64,000 nucleotides of DNA from an uncultured Muribaculum sp. (GCA_910578785.1 CAJTSJ010000003.1:55918-119917), one strand, 5' to 3'; positions 43,427-52,336 are shown, numbered from the stretch's first letter. Made by a program: numbers and translations. Notes: generated by a model from the sequence alone, not told the origin.

Positions 43427-43780
43427 TTAAGCAAAGAAGTCGCCTTCGTAGACGCGTCCTTTGCTGTCGGTGACCACGACGGTGTATGCCTCTCCGTCGT
43501 AGGCGCCTATGCGTACACGTACTTCACGGTAGTTCTTGACATCGACTTTCGATGAGAACACTATCCCCTCCGTGCCTATTACGGCAACGTCGTAGACCTC
43601 GCACTCCGAGAACTTCAGGGCAAGCTCCTTGGAGTCGTTGTCGTAGCCTCCGGTGACCGGAACCTCGCTTTTGTCCTTACCGTCATCGGGATCGAACTTA
43701 ATAGGAACCGAATCTGCAGTAACTGTGATGACACCGAAAATGCAAAAAATTGCGAATGTTGACAATAGTTTTTTTATCAT
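43427..43780 (-). CDS. DUF3244 domain secreted protein, cassette 1
   Basis: This 117-residue protein has a signal peptide (MIKKLLSTFAIFCIFGVITVTA) and a small beta-sandwich: CEVYDVAVIGTEGIVFSSKV, YREVRVRIGAYDG, then TVVVTDSKGRVYEGDFFA. The closing VT-X3-G-X2-YEG is shared with the DUF3244 protein at 60606-61004. DUF3244 proteins are short exported proteins of unknown function in Bacteroidota. It is divergent from the TPR/HTH regulator gene (288 bp between them) and leads a short operon with the lipoprotein and small membrane-protein genes. Confidence 0.78.
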   Translation of the reverse strand: MIKKLLSTFAIFCIFGVITVTADSVPIKFDPDDGKDKSEVPVTGGYDNDSKELALKFSECEVYDVAVIGTEGIVFSSKVDVKNYREVRVRIGAYDGEAYTVVVTDSKGRVYEGDFFA

Positions 43781-43806
43781 AATTTTGAGTGATAGATTTT
43801 AGTTCG

Positions 43807-43814
43807 CAAATTTA
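43807..43814 (-). promoter_or_regulatory. Candidate promoter for the DUF3244-lipoprotein-membrane operon
   Basis: The minus strand reads TAAATTTG, with TTTG 22 nt upstream (43837-43840). That upstream TTTG is itself the end of another TAACTTTG box. The start would be about 20 nt before the DUF3244 ATG. Confidence 0.5.
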
Positions 43815-44007
43815 GTTTTACGTAAAACTCACATGGCAAAGTTAGTTTCATCCTTGAAAAATTCCAAAAAATTAAGGTGTATAGGCTGGATTTTTGATGT
43901 AATGCAATGCCCTGATTGTCAGAAAAATACCCAAATAATTGTTGCGAAAATGGTGTATACCCCCATTTGTTATATGGCGATGTAACATTTTTAGGGTCTA
44001 AATCAAG

Positions 44008-44038
44008 TTGTTTCGGAGCTCTGAATTGCGTACTTTTG
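44008..44038 (+). promoter_or_regulatory. Promoter of the cassette-1 TPR/HTH regulator
   Basis: TTGT (44008-44011), a 19-nt spacer and TACTTTTG (44031-44038) fit the Bacteroidota -33/-7 pattern. The leader would be about 25 nt. Confidence 0.55.
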
Positions 44039-44068
44039 TCAGTGCACTTTTAATCAACTAAAGAACGA

Positions 44069-45751
44069 ATGAAAACTCCCATATATCTGATTCTTGCTAT
44101 GATGTTGCTTGTCCCTTCCTGCACAAAAAGAGATGTTGCTGTCGAACTGCAGTTGGAGATGGCGGATAGCCTGATGTTCGTAAGTCCCGACAGCTCGTTG
44201 TCGATTCTAACGTCAATCGAGCCGTTAAGCCGAAACTTAAACAGTAGGGATAAGGCCCGGTATGCCCTGTTGATGACCCAGGCGCGGGTCAGAAATTACG
44301 TCGAGGCCACGGACGATTCACTGATAAATATAGCCATAGATTACTACTCCGATGCAAACGACAAGGTGCGTTTGGCCTGGAGCCATGTGTATGCGAGCTA
44401 CATCTACCATCAGTTGGACAGCGACAGCCTTGCTCTGCTGAATATAGTAAAAGCTGAAAATACGGCGAAGGATGTCCGGAACCCTCTTCTACACTATTAT
44501 ATCCACTATTTCTGGGGCAATATGATAAAATGCCGGATTCCTTATGATAACGGCATCCGTCAGTTTGAACTTGCAAAACACTACGCTTCCATGATGCAGG
44601 ATACGGCAAAATTAATCGTTTGCCTTAACGAGATGGCATCGTCACAAATATTTATAAATGATTTCGGCGAAGCTAAAAAGATATACCGCGAAGCTGAGGA
44701 ACTTTCAAGACAGGCTAATATAAGTAAATACAATAATTCGATAAATCGAGGAATGGCATTCTCGTATTATTTTCAGGACAGTCTTGAACAGGCTTTAAGC
44801 TACGTCGAGAGGGCCATAGACGGAATAGCACGGATTGAGAACGGTTATGGGAATCCATCAAATACCTATGAACTGAGGAATTCCATATTAGTAAAACTTG
44901 GGAAATATGACAAATTAAAGGATTCGACGTGGACTGACACGATGACGGTACGTCAGAAGGGTAGCTATTACCTTGACATGTCGCGTATAGAAGCCTGTCT
45001 GGACAACTATAAAAAGGCATTGGATTACCATATGAAGTATGCCGAATGTCTTGATTCGATCTATGGAGCTATTATTGATGACAAAGTGCTGGAATGGCAA
45101 AAAAAGTACGATATGCTTGAATTGACGGCGGAGCGCGACAGTCTGAAAGCCAAGAATCGGGCAGTATGGATAATTGTTCTTGTAATGGCTTTGACAATTC
45201 TTATGGGTATCATAGTGTTTATGTTTATCATATACCGTAATAAACGCATAATGAACGATACCATCAAGGCCAAAGAAGAGATGCTGAGCGAGGCTAAGAA
45301 CCGAATCATTATGAAAACCAATGAGATTCTCCGGAATAAGGATGCCCGGGTGGAACGTATGCGCGGGCGAATTCTGACTATGGACAATGCCTACAGAAAG
45401 GTTAAAAATCTGATTGATTTAAAAGACCGTGATATTTCTACAATAAAAACGTCGACACTTACTCTTGATGAGATACAAGGCATGAAAGAGTCGCTGAACG
45501 CCAGCGACAATGACTTTCTGACATGCCTTAGAGATGAATATCCGTTGCTTAAAGACCGGGATTTGACTATAGTCTGCCTGATAAAATTCGGAGCCAAAAA
45601 CCGAGATATGACACTTCTGCTCGGATATTCTGAAAACACGCTAAAGAAATATAAGAATCGAATAAAGACGGAGTGCCTCGGGCTTAGTCCTGACTCCGAG
45701 TCGCTCGACGAGTGGATTCTGGCCAAGGAATACCCTGAAGAGGAAGAATAA
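44069..45751 (+). CDS. Membrane-spanning TPR lipoprotein with C-terminal HTH-like domain, cassette 1 regulator
   Basis: This 560-residue protein has a lipoprotein-type signal (MMLLVPSC), a periplasmic helical TPR region (about residues 25-350, for example QFELAKHYASMMQDTAKLIV) and one membrane helix (IIVLVMALTILMGIIVFMFI). A cytoplasmic coiled coil follows (AKEEMLSEAKNRIIMKTNEI), then a C-terminal HTH-like domain (DRDLTIVCLIKFGAKNRDMT, LLGYSENTLKKYKNRIK). The layout implies an envelope signal passed to DNA. Its nearest relative in the window is the regulator at 58634-60424, with shared PDSXLXXL and LMXQARXXNY motifs. It is divergent from a DUF3244 operon, its likely target. Confidence 0.8.
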   Translation: MKTPIYLILAMMLLVPSCTKRDVAVELQLEMADSLMFVSPDSSLSILTSIEPLSRNLNSRDKARYALLMTQARVRNYVEATDDSLINIAIDYYSDANDKVRLAWSHVYASYIYHQLDSDSLALLNIVKAENTAKDVRNPLLHYYIHYFWGNMIKCRIPYDNGIRQFELAKHYASMMQDTAKLIVCLNEMASSQIFINDFGEAKKIYREAEELSRQANISKYNNSINRGMAFSYYFQDSLEQALSYVERAIDGIARIENGYGNPSNTYELRNSILVKLGKYDKLKDSTWTDTMTVRQKGSYYLDMSRIEACLDNYKKALDYHMKYAECLDSIYGAIIDDKVLEWQKKYDMLELTAERDSLKAKNRAVWIIVLVMALTILMGIIVFMFIIYRNKRIMNDTIKAKEEMLSEAKNRIIMKTNEILRNKDARVERMRGRILTMDNAYRKVKNLIDLKDRDISTIKTSTLTLDEIQGMKESLNASDNDFLTCLRDEYPLLKDRDLTIVCLIKFGAKNRDMTLLLGYSENTLKKYKNRIKTECLGLSPDSESLDEWILAKEYPEEEE

Positions 45752-45760
45752 GTCATTGTC

Positions 45761-45798
45761 GCGGTGCGACAGACATCAATATGCCACCGGCGCACCGC
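45761..45798. terminator. Possible hairpin between convergent regulator and MATE genes
   Basis: Inverted repeat GCGGTGCG (45761-45768) / CGCACCGC (45791-45798) lies between two converging genes. The loop is 22 nt and there is no T-run, so a classic rho-independent terminator is doubtful. Confidence 0.35.
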
Positions 45799-45805
45799 GG
45801 CCGGG

Positions 45806-47152
45806 CTATGCCTTGACTTTGGTGGCGCGGAGGAAGAAATAAAGAAACAGGGCTCCGGCGAGGAACAGGCTCACCGAGAAGCTCAAAATGATGCCGTAGG
45901 TGCCCAGTCCGAGAGGAAACGCGATGATGTAAGTGGCCGGTACGCCGACTACGATGTAGCAGAAAAATGCTATCCAGATCATCGGTGTGACGTGCGACGT
46001 GCCTCGCAGTGCGCTTGCAAAGTTGATTTGTGTGGCGTCGCCGAGCTGGTACAGCACCAGCGGGAATATGAGCAGGAGCGTGGCCTCGATCACCACCGGG
46101 TCTTCCGTGAATGCATGGATAAGCTCGCGGCCGAACACCACGAATATGGTTGATGAGATTGTGGCGAGAACAAGTATGATATGGTAGCCGGCGAAGGCGT
46201 TGCGCCTCATAGCCTTCACATCGTCTAATCCGGCGAAATTGGCCACACGCACCGACACGGCCGATCCCATGCTGTAGTATATGCAGAATCCGAGGGTGCC
46301 GGTGATGACGATTATCTGGAACGAGGCCAGGCTGATGGCTCCGATCATTCCGGCCATGACGGCGGCTATGGTAAACGATCCGGATTCGAAGGTCATCTGG
46401 AGCGATATGGGCCACGAAGTGCGGTTAAGCTGCGATATGGCCATGCTGTTGACGCGCGACTTGACATAGCCCTCCTTGTATGCCCTGAAACGCTTTGCGA
46501 AGAAGAATATGCACACCACCACCACGGCACACAGCATTCGGGCCGTAAGTGTGCTGTAGCCCGCACCGATCAGTCCAAGTTCCGGACAGCCGAAGTGGCC
46601 GTAGATGAGCGCGTAGTTGCCGATAATGTTGACCACGTTCGAGCCGAGGATAATCCACATGGGCAGTGCCGTGCGGTTGATGGCGAAAAGCCACTGTGCA
46701 AACACGTTGAACACGGCTATAGGCAGTATGCCCACGAGCACCTGGATATAATAGGGCCGGATGAGCGGCAACAGCTCTTCAGGCTGGTTCAGCCGGTCGA
46801 GATTGAACCACAGCAGGGTCATTATGCCCGTGACCAGAAGCGCGAACAGTATGTTGAGCAGCAGGCCGTTGCGAAGCATGCCCCCGATGGTGTCAAAACG
46901 CTTTTGTGTGAACAGTGCGCCGATGAGGGGCGTAAGCCCGTAGGTGAATCCGATGCAGGCGAAGTTGGCCATGTTGAACACGTTGTTGACAAACGAAGCC
47001 GATGCAAGGGCCTCGGTCGAGTAGCGTCCTACCATTATGTTGTCGGCAAAGGCCACGACAATCATGCCTATCTGTCCGATGAGGATAGGTATGCCCAGAC
47101 GGATTATCGCCTTGTAATTGTCGAGGTATTTTTCCCGTATCTGACTTTTCAT
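45806..47152 (-). CDS. MATE family multidrug/solute exporter (NorM-like)
   Basis: This 448-residue protein has twelve hydrophobic segments and MATE motifs including RLGIPILIGQIGMIVVAFAD at the start and QLGDATQINFASALRGTSHV in the second half. MATE proteins export cationic compounds using Na+ or H+ gradients. Its ATG overlaps the stop of the WaaP-like kinase gene (ATGA), so it belongs to the glycan operon transcript. A role in moving an envelope glycan precursor is possible, but drug export is the family norm. Confidence 0.9.
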   Translation of the reverse strand: MKSQIREKYLDNYKAIIRLGIPILIGQIGMIVVAFADNIMVGRYSTEALASASFVNNVFNMANFACIGFTYGLTPLIGALFTQKRFDTIGGMLRNGLLLNILFALLVTGIMTLLWFNLDRLNQPEELLPLIRPYYIQVLVGILPIAVFNVFAQWLFAINRTALPMWIILGSNVVNIIGNYALIYGHFGCPELGLIGAGYSTLTARMLCAVVVVCIFFFAKRFRAYKEGYVKSRVNSMAISQLNRTSWPISLQMTFESGSFTIAAVMAGMIGAISLASFQIIVITGTLGFCIYYSMGSAVSVRVANFAGLDDVKAMRRNAFAGYHIILVLATISSTIFVVFGRELIHAFTEDPVVIEATLLLIFPLVLYQLGDATQINFASALRGTSHVTPMIWIAFFCYIVVGVPATYIIAFPLGLGTYGIILSFSVSLFLAGALFLYFFLRATKVKA

Positions 47153-47907
47153 TTCTTGTTCTTGTTTGGTTTTACGATGCGTTTGAGGCCATGCAGTATG
47201 TCCTTCTTGCGCAGAAATCGTCGGAGCACCCGAAGTGCTTCGCGTGATGTGGCGTCCGGGTCGAGACCCATGTATTCGGCATAGTAGCGGGCCAGGCGCT
47301 CGGTCTCCTCCGGCACTATGTTTATGGAGCGGAAATTGTCCATGAGCGACCGTTTCGACTTAACTCCGAACTGCATCCGGTTGACGTCGATAAGATACAT
47401 CTTGTAGCCCGACGCGGCGTCGCCGGTATAGAGCACGTTGCCCGGCGAGAAATCCTTGTGCCATACCCCCGCCTTGTGCAGGCGCGACAGCTCCAGGGCC
47501 ACCGCACGCACCAGTGGTTCGTTGTCGGGCATATTCTCCCACAGGCGCACATCCTTGGCGTGAAGCTGCCGGCAGACGTAGTAGCTTTCTTTCAGTGCGG
47601 GCCCTTCGTGAAGTTCAACGTAGGCTATCGGGTCAGGCACGTTGAATCCGAGTTCCTGCAGTCTGACCGAGTTGTAATATGACCGCCTGGCTTTGCTCGT
47701 CATGGCTCCGTAGATGTATGACTTTATGTTTCCCGGCACGCGGAAAGCCTTGATGTTGACCTCTATACCCTCGTAGGCCAGCTTGTATATGCGGTTTCGT
47801 CCCCGGTAGATGCATTCTGCCTCCGGAGGCACACCTTTGCCGGCGAGGGTCTCGGCCAGCCGCGTCATCTGCCGATAGTCGGGATTTACTACAATCGTGG
47901 TTCTCAT
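47149..47907 (-). CDS. Lipopolysaccharide-core kinase, Kdo/WaaP family
   Basis: This 252-residue protein has a protein-kinase-like fold. Lys 53 in VNIKAF is the likely ATP lysine, HKDFSPGNVLY the catalytic loop (Asp 152) and YLIDVNR the metal-binding loop (Asp 174). Family members phosphorylate heptose or Kdo in the LPS core. It lies in an operon of three glycosyltransferases plus a fucosyltransferase-like gene, which supports an LPS-core or lipooligosaccharide role. It overlaps the MATE gene by 4 bp (ATGA). Confidence 0.87.
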   Translation of the reverse strand: MRTTIVVNPDYRQMTRLAETLAGKGVPPEAECIYRGRNRIYKLAYEGIEVNIKAFRVPGNIKSYIYGAMTSKARRSYYNSVRLQELGFNVPDPIAYVELHEGPALKESYYVCRQLHAKDVRLWENMPDNEPLVRAVALELSRLHKAGVWHKDFSPGNVLYTGDAASGYKMYLIDVNRMQFGVKSKRSLMDNFRSINIVPEETERLARYYAEYMGLDPDATSREALRVLRRFLRKKDILHGLKRIVKPNKNKK

Positions 47908-47912
47908 ATCGG

Positions 47913-48731
47913 TCAGATTATGTGGCGGAACAGGTAGTCAAATTTACCGAACTTGTCGAGGCTTGCTGCGGAGTCCTTGCTGTCGATCCACCACAGAGGT
48001 ATGTCGCGGTACATCGACGCTACGAGCGTGAATGTGCTCGGCGGACCCACGAGGTAGTCGCAGGCCGAGAAGAGGTAGAGGTCTTCGGCCTGGTCGCCGT
48101 CGGGAAACACCACGTTGATTCCTTTGAGGTTCTTGCGGTAGTAGTCCTTGTCGAGCGCCGGGTCGTTGCCGCATATATACACGGTCGGCTTATTGTCGGG
48201 AAACAGCGACACGAGGTCGCGCACGACCCTGACGTATGTGGCGTCATCGTAGAAGTAGCGGCCTCCCTGCCACCTCGAGTAGTCGCCTCGGCGTATGTGG
48301 ACACCGAGTCTTATGTCGGTTCCGGCCGAGGATGAGGCGATGAATGAGTCTACTTTTTCCTTGATTTTTCCGTCGAAAGCAAACAGGTCGATAATCTCCC
48401 TTTTGTACTTCAGGAACAGGTCGTAGAAGCGCACTTCCCAGCCCTCCACCACAAGGTTGCGGTGCTTGAGCATAATCTGTTCTTTCTCTTCTGTCGGTTC
48501 GCCCGGAGTGTCGAACGTGACGGTCGGAATCAGGCCGGCCTTGGCGGCATATTTTGCCGAAGCGTAGGCCAGAAAGTTATGCTTTAGCTGACGGCTTATG
48601 TTGAAGTATTTGTATTTATAGGCAAAACGCATCGACAGCGTGTCGCGTCCATGTTCGCGCCCCCAGGCATATACATGTCCGTACTGTAGGATGTTGTTGC
48701 ACATCCTGCCTTTGTCTCTTACAAATATCAT
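47913..48731 (-). CDS. Glycosyltransferase with GT11 fucosyltransferase-like HxRRGDY motif
   Basis: This 272-residue protein has GVHIRRGDYSRWQGGRYFY, matching the GDP-sugar-binding motif of alpha-1,2- and alpha-1,6-fucosyltransferases, and the C-terminal DYLVGPPSTFTLVASMY expected in that group. The N-terminal MCNNILQYGHVYAWGREHG stands where GT11 enzymes have GNQXFQYA. It probably transfers fucose or a related sugar to an envelope glycan. Donor and linkage are unproven. It is packed between a GT2 gene (7 bp) and the WaaP-like kinase gene (5 bp). Confidence 0.78.
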   Translation of the reverse strand: MIFVRDKGRMCNNILQYGHVYAWGREHGRDTLSMRFAYKYKYFNISRQLKHNFLAYASAKYAAKAGLIPTVTFDTPGEPTEEKEQIMLKHRNLVVEGWEVRFYDLFLKYKREIIDLFAFDGKIKEKVDSFIASSSAGTDIRLGVHIRRGDYSRWQGGRYFYDDATYVRVVRDLVSLFPDNKPTVYICGNDPALDKDYYRKNLKGINVVFPDGDQAEDLYLFSACDYLVGPPSTFTLVASMYRDIPLWWIDSKDSAASLDKFGKFDYLFRHII

Positions 48732-48738
48732 ATATCGG

Positions 48739-49521
48739 TTACTTTTTGTTTTGTTTCATGTTCTCTTCAATCACTTTCGACACCACCATCACCTGATAGA
48801 ACGCGTTGATCATTGCGCGTATCAGGGCCGGCTTGCCGTCGCGGAATCCACCCTTGAATATATAGTATTTGATGAAGTGGAACGCCGGTTTGGTCAACAG
48901 CGTCATGACACCGTAATTTCTGTTCCTGCGGCGCTCGGCGGCGTCGGTCGAATACTCGTTCAGTTTCTTTACCCTCGCCCCGACGCTCTCTTCGTCGAGA
49001 TGGATGAGGGCAAGCTCCTTGCGCTTGGCCGGAATTCGATCCACGCGGCCCTGGACCACGGGCATAGTGTGTACGTAGGGAGGCCATACCGTGCCTTCCC
49101 GCTTGAAGAAGCGCAGTATGTAGTCAGGATATCCGGCACGGATAAATCGTCCCATGAAGTAGTTTTTGCGGGGTATGTAAAGGCCCGCCGGACAGTCCGG
49201 TTTCTTGATTATGTCGTATAGATATTCCCTTAACTGCGGCGTGACAAGCTCGTCGGCATCGACAGTAAGCACCCAGGGGTTTGATGCCGACTGTATGGCA
49301 AATGTGCGGGCTGGTTCGGCACAGCGGTGGTTGCCTTTCGGAAATGTGACGACCTTGCATCCGTTGCGCAGGGCTATATCGACTGTGGAGTCGGTGCTCT
49401 CCATGTCGCACACCACGATTTCGTCGAACTCCTTAACGGTGTCCAGAACCTGCTGCAGATACAGTTGGGCATTGTAGGTGTTGATTACTACAGATATTTT
49501 GTTATTGTTGTCGTCGTTCAT
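48739..49521 (-). CDS. Glycosyltransferase family 2 (WaaE/KdtX-like)
   Basis: The 260-residue product starts at the ATG just before NDDNNNKISVVINTYN; the frame is open 19 codons further but those lie before the GT-A fold. Motifs are EIVVCDMESTDSTVDIA, VLTVDADELVTPQL (DXD-like DAD) and YILRFFKREGTVWPPYVH. The family adds glucose or similar sugars to LPS inner core. It follows the GT4 gene by 16 bp in the glycan operon. Confidence 0.87.
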   Translation of the reverse strand: MNDDNNNKISVVINTYNAQLYLQQVLDTVKEFDEIVVCDMESTDSTVDIALRNGCKVVTFPKGNHRCAEPARTFAIQSASNPWVLTVDADELVTPQLREYLYDIIKKPDCPAGLYIPRKNYFMGRFIRAGYPDYILRFFKREGTVWPPYVHTMPVVQGRVDRIPAKRKELALIHLDEESVGARVKKLNEYSTDAAERRRNRNYGVMTLLTKPAFHFIKYYIFKGGFRDGKPALIRAMINAFYQVMVVSKVIEENMKQNKK

Positions 49522-49537
49522 GTCCGTGCACTTTATT

Positions 49538-50569
49538 TTATAATAAACTTGAGTAGATTGATGCAAGCCGCATCGCATAATTATCGTATGGCTCTATGGG
49601 ATTATTCTCCCTGTAGGCCTTAAACCGATTGAGGAATGTCCGGTCGCTGAGGGCTGTGCGCAGGGCTTCGGTGAGCTTCTCTGCTAAGTCGTCGCTGGCG
49701 ACTATAAATCCGTTTTCTCCGTCGTTTATATACCTGTCGGCTCCGAAGCTTCCGGATGCTATGACCGGAACTCCGGCCGACTGGAATTCGGCTACTCTGT
49801 AGAGCCCGCTTTCTCCTGAAAGTTCTACTCCGACAGCCGAGTCCTTGATGAGGTCGAGGGCGTCAGGGCGGTTGCCGAGCCATTCGATGCGGTCGGCTAT
49901 GTCAAACCGTTGCGCGGCTTGCTTCAGAGGCATCACGTGCGCCGCTTTCCCTTCGCCTATGATTCTGATCCGGTAGTCTATGCCGTCAAGATTCGATACG
50001 GCCTCGAATAGTTTGTCGATATGCTTTTCCGGAGTTATGGCTCCGTTGACGGTGATTGTATTTGACGATGATGGTTCCTGTGCCGGTTGACCGGTGGAGT
50101 GAATGGAATATCGCAGGGCGAACACCCGGATTGGTATCTCCTTTAAATAGTGCGGCGTTTCTATGGAGTGCGTTGCCAAGGCATCGAGCGAGGTTATGAT
50201 GTTCCGCGCTATCTGGGAATCATTTTCGTAACAGTGCGGCGTAAGGATGGTCTTTACATCATTTTTACCGGAAAGCTCCACGGCGCGTGCGGCTATTGAT
50301 GCCGTGCGGATGCTGTTGGCGTGGACTATCGATATCCCTTCCTTTTTTATCATGCCTGACAGAATGTAGGGATTAAAAAAGGGAAGATTCGTATGTATGG
50401 TTCTCCGTGTATTGAGTTCTGCCGAATTAAATAATTGCTCCAGTGCATTGTTTCTGGGTATGCACACGGTCACGTCGTGGCCCAGGCGCTTCATGGCGCA
50501 TGCAATGTCGCGGGTGTACAGGGTCGCCGGATCCCATCTGCCGGAGTCTATGAGATAAGCGATGTTCAT
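49538..50569 (-). CDS. Glycosyltransferase family 4
   Basis: The 343-residue product starts at an ATG overlapping the upstream GT2 stop (ATGA). The same frame stays open 240 codons further, but that part is the antisense-like shadow of the GT2 gene. Motifs are MNIAYLIDSGRWDPATLYTR, NAVGAIT-type linker TITVNGAITPEKHIDKLFE and the donor site GLYRVAEFQSAGVPVIASGS (E-X7-E-like). It uses a nucleotide sugar to extend an envelope glycan; substrate unknown. Confidence 0.87.
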   Translation of the reverse strand: MNIAYLIDSGRWDPATLYTRDIACAMKRLGHDVTVCIPRNNALEQLFNSAELNTRRTIHTNLPFFNPYILSGMIKKEGISIVHANSIRTASIAARAVELSGKNDVKTILTPHCYENDSQIARNIITSLDALATHSIETPHYLKEIPIRVFALRYSIHSTGQPAQEPSSSNTITVNGAITPEKHIDKLFEAVSNLDGIDYRIRIIGEGKAAHVMPLKQAAQRFDIADRIEWLGNRPDALDLIKDSAVGVELSGESGLYRVAEFQSAGVPVIASGSFGADRYINDGENGFIVASDDLAEKLTEALRTALSDRTFLNRFKAYRENNPIEPYDNYAMRLASIYSSLL

Positions 50570-51345
50570 TGCGTCGGTTTGCTGGTTGATTGTTTGCGTC
50601 GTGAGCGGCGGGCCATGTTGTAGGCCATGTAGGTCGAGCGGAACCGTTCGCGGCTGATGGCGCGGCCCTCTGCTCCGTCGAGTATGGCTCCGTTGATGAG
50701 GTAAATTCCCAAAAAGGCTTCCGCGCCTTTGAGAAACGGAGTGTAGAAGCGGATGGAGTCGGGTCTTGACGATATGTCGCGAGACTCTATGGCGGCGTGG
50801 CGCAGTTGCACGGCGCGGTATTCTTCGGGAGTCGAGCAGCGGTAGTGGAGTATGTCGCCGTCGAGGGGCTGGGGGGTGAGAGTGCCCGGAAATATCACGC
50901 GCTCTTTGAATCCGTAGAGATTCCAGTTGGCATACCGCTTGTCGAAAAGGCGCACCTGCAGGTCGGGATACCAGCCGCAGTGCTTTACCGGCTGACCGCA
51001 GTAGAAGTTCAGGCGCGGCATCGAGTAGACGCGGTGGGCGAATCCGTCGGCTTTGAGTTTTTTCAGCGAGGCGAGCAGGGCGGGGGAGAGCACTTCGTCG
51101 GCGTCGATGGTCAGCACGTAGCTGTGCGAAGTAAGCGAGGTGGCGAACTGGCGCTGTGCTCCGAATCCTGAAAACTTGCGCTGCGTGACCTTGCATCCGA
51201 AGTCGCGGCATATCTGCGGAGTGCGGTCGGTGGAGAAGGAATCGACGACGATGATTTCGTCGGCTATCTCTTTGACCGAATTTAGGCATGCCTCTATGCG
51301 CTTCTCTTCGTTGTATGTTATTATGGTGACTGATATATGTGCCAT
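50566..51345 (-). CDS. Glycosyltransferase family 2 (WaaE/KdtX-like)
   Basis: This 259-residue protein begins ISVTIITYNEEKRIEACLNS and has EIIVVDSFSTDRTPQICRDF, the metal motif TIDADEVLSP and a C-terminal basic region (RRSRRKQSTSKPTQ). It belongs to the same LPS-core GT2 group as the protein at 48739-49521 but the two are clearly different in sequence. It is the first glycosyltransferase of the operon, 10 bp after alkD. Confidence 0.88.
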   Translation of the reverse strand: MAHISVTIITYNEEKRIEACLNSVKEIADEIIVVDSFSTDRTPQICRDFGCKVTQRKFSGFGAQRQFATSLTSHSYVLTIDADEVLSPALLASLKKLKADGFAHRVYSMPRLNFYCGQPVKHCGWYPDLQVRLFDKRYANWNLYGFKERVIFPGTLTPQPLDGDILHYRCSTPEEYRAVQLRHAAIESRDISSRPDSIRFYTPFLKGAEAFLGIYLINGAILDGAEGRAISRERFRSTYMAYNMARRSRRKQSTSKPTQ

Positions 51346-51355
51346 GTCCCGATGA

Positions 51356-52084
51356 TTAATTGTATTTCGGAGATTGTAGTTTCAGGTATTTCAGATACAT
51401 TTGAGGAGGTAGTTTCTCAATCGAATAGCGCAGCATGGTGCGCGGCATTGACGGTGCGTGCCTGTCGAGGAATGCAGTCAGGGTCTCTATTCCGCCGTGT
51501 TTGCCTATCTCGCGGAGCATCCAGCCGGTGGCCTTGTGTATAAGGTCGTGCTTGTGGCTGATATACCGTTCGGCCAGGCGCAGGGTGGCGTCGAACTTTC
51601 CGGCCCGTATCATCGGATGCGTGGCCACTATGGCGATGCGCTGAATCCATAGGGTGGGGGAGAGGCTCAGACGCATCAGCAACTCATCGTCGGGATTTTT
51701 CAGAAGGTGCTCACCTAATATGTATGGAGCCGACAGGTCCACTAAATCCCAGTTGTTGCACTTGTGCATATTGTCGAGATAGAAATCTACGATTAGATTC
51801 TGTTCGTCCGGATTCTTTCTCGACTTTTTGTAGCGTTCGACGAGCGCAAGCAGACCGGCCAGTCGAAATTCGTGTATCGGGGAGTCGAGCATCTCCCTGA
51901 TTTCTTCCAGTGGCGAGAATGCATAGTCTTTGGATATCGCACGGTTTGCCGGGACGTTGATTCCGATGAAGCGGTCGCCCTCGCCGTACTGTCCCGAACC
52001 GGTCTTGAAAAAACTTGACAGTATTGTTACTTTTGTCGGTTCGGCTATGTCTCTTAGTTCTTTTTCCCAATTCTTGTTCATCAT
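51356..52084 (-). CDS. alkD: AlkD-like DNA alkylation repair glycosylase
   Basis: This 242-residue all-helical HEAT-repeat protein has NWDLVDLSAPYILGEHLL (the Trp/Asp pair of the active cleft), WIQRIAIVATHPMIR and KATGWMLREIGKHGG. AlkD excises positively charged alkylated purines (3-methyladenine, 7-methylguanine) without flipping the base. Two ATGs (52084 and 52081) are adjacent. It appears to lead the glycan operon, an odd partnership probably reflecting shared transcription only. Confidence 0.88.
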   Translation of the reverse strand: MMNKNWEKELRDIAEPTKVTILSSFFKTGSGQYGEGDRFIGINVPANRAISKDYAFSPLEEIREMLDSPIHEFRLAGLLALVERYKKSRKNPDEQNLIVDFYLDNMHKCNNWDLVDLSAPYILGEHLLKNPDDELLMRLSLSPTLWIQRIAIVATHPMIRAGKFDATLRLAERYISHKHDLIHKATGWMLREIGKHGGIETLTAFLDRHAPSMPRTMLRYSIEKLPPQMYLKYLKLQSPKYN

Positions 52085-52119
52085 TGCTTTTCTCTGTCCG
52101 CGTCATGTCGCGCTTTACG

Positions 52120-52127
52120 CAAAGTTA
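52120..52127 (-). promoter_or_regulatory. Candidate promoter for alkD and the glycan operon
   Basis: The minus strand reads TAACTTTG (TAnnTTTG match), 36 bp before the alkD ATG. A TTTG lies 23 nt upstream, slightly farther than usual. Confidence 0.5.
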
Positions 52128-52289
52128 GCAATTTTTTCTGCGTCAGATTGCAAAATTTACGTGTGGATGGACGGGTAAATTTAAATATAAAAATCTCAGA
52201 GCGTCTGTTTTTGACGTAATATTCAGATGGTCAGTGTTTTGGATGCGGTTTTGGCACTTCCGCCATTCCTTCCGAAAAAATCGCATCAT

Positions 52290-52321
52290 TTTGAATAAAT
52301 GATAAATAAGACGTAATTTTG
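52290..52321 (+). promoter_or_regulatory. Strong promoter for the SpmA-SpmB fusion gene
   Basis: TTTG (52290-52293), a 20-nt spacer and TAATTTTG (52314-52321) match the Bacteroidota -33/-7 consensus exactly. The leader before the ATG at 52337 would be only about 10 nt. Confidence 0.75.
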
Positions 52322-52336
52322 TAAAAACTTATAGCA

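Noticed and set aside
50570..51289. A 240-residue N-terminal extension of the GT4 gene
   Set aside because: It lies in another frame of the GT2 gene, is Arg/His/Pro-rich and lacks motifs; the GT4 fold starts at the ATG at 50569.
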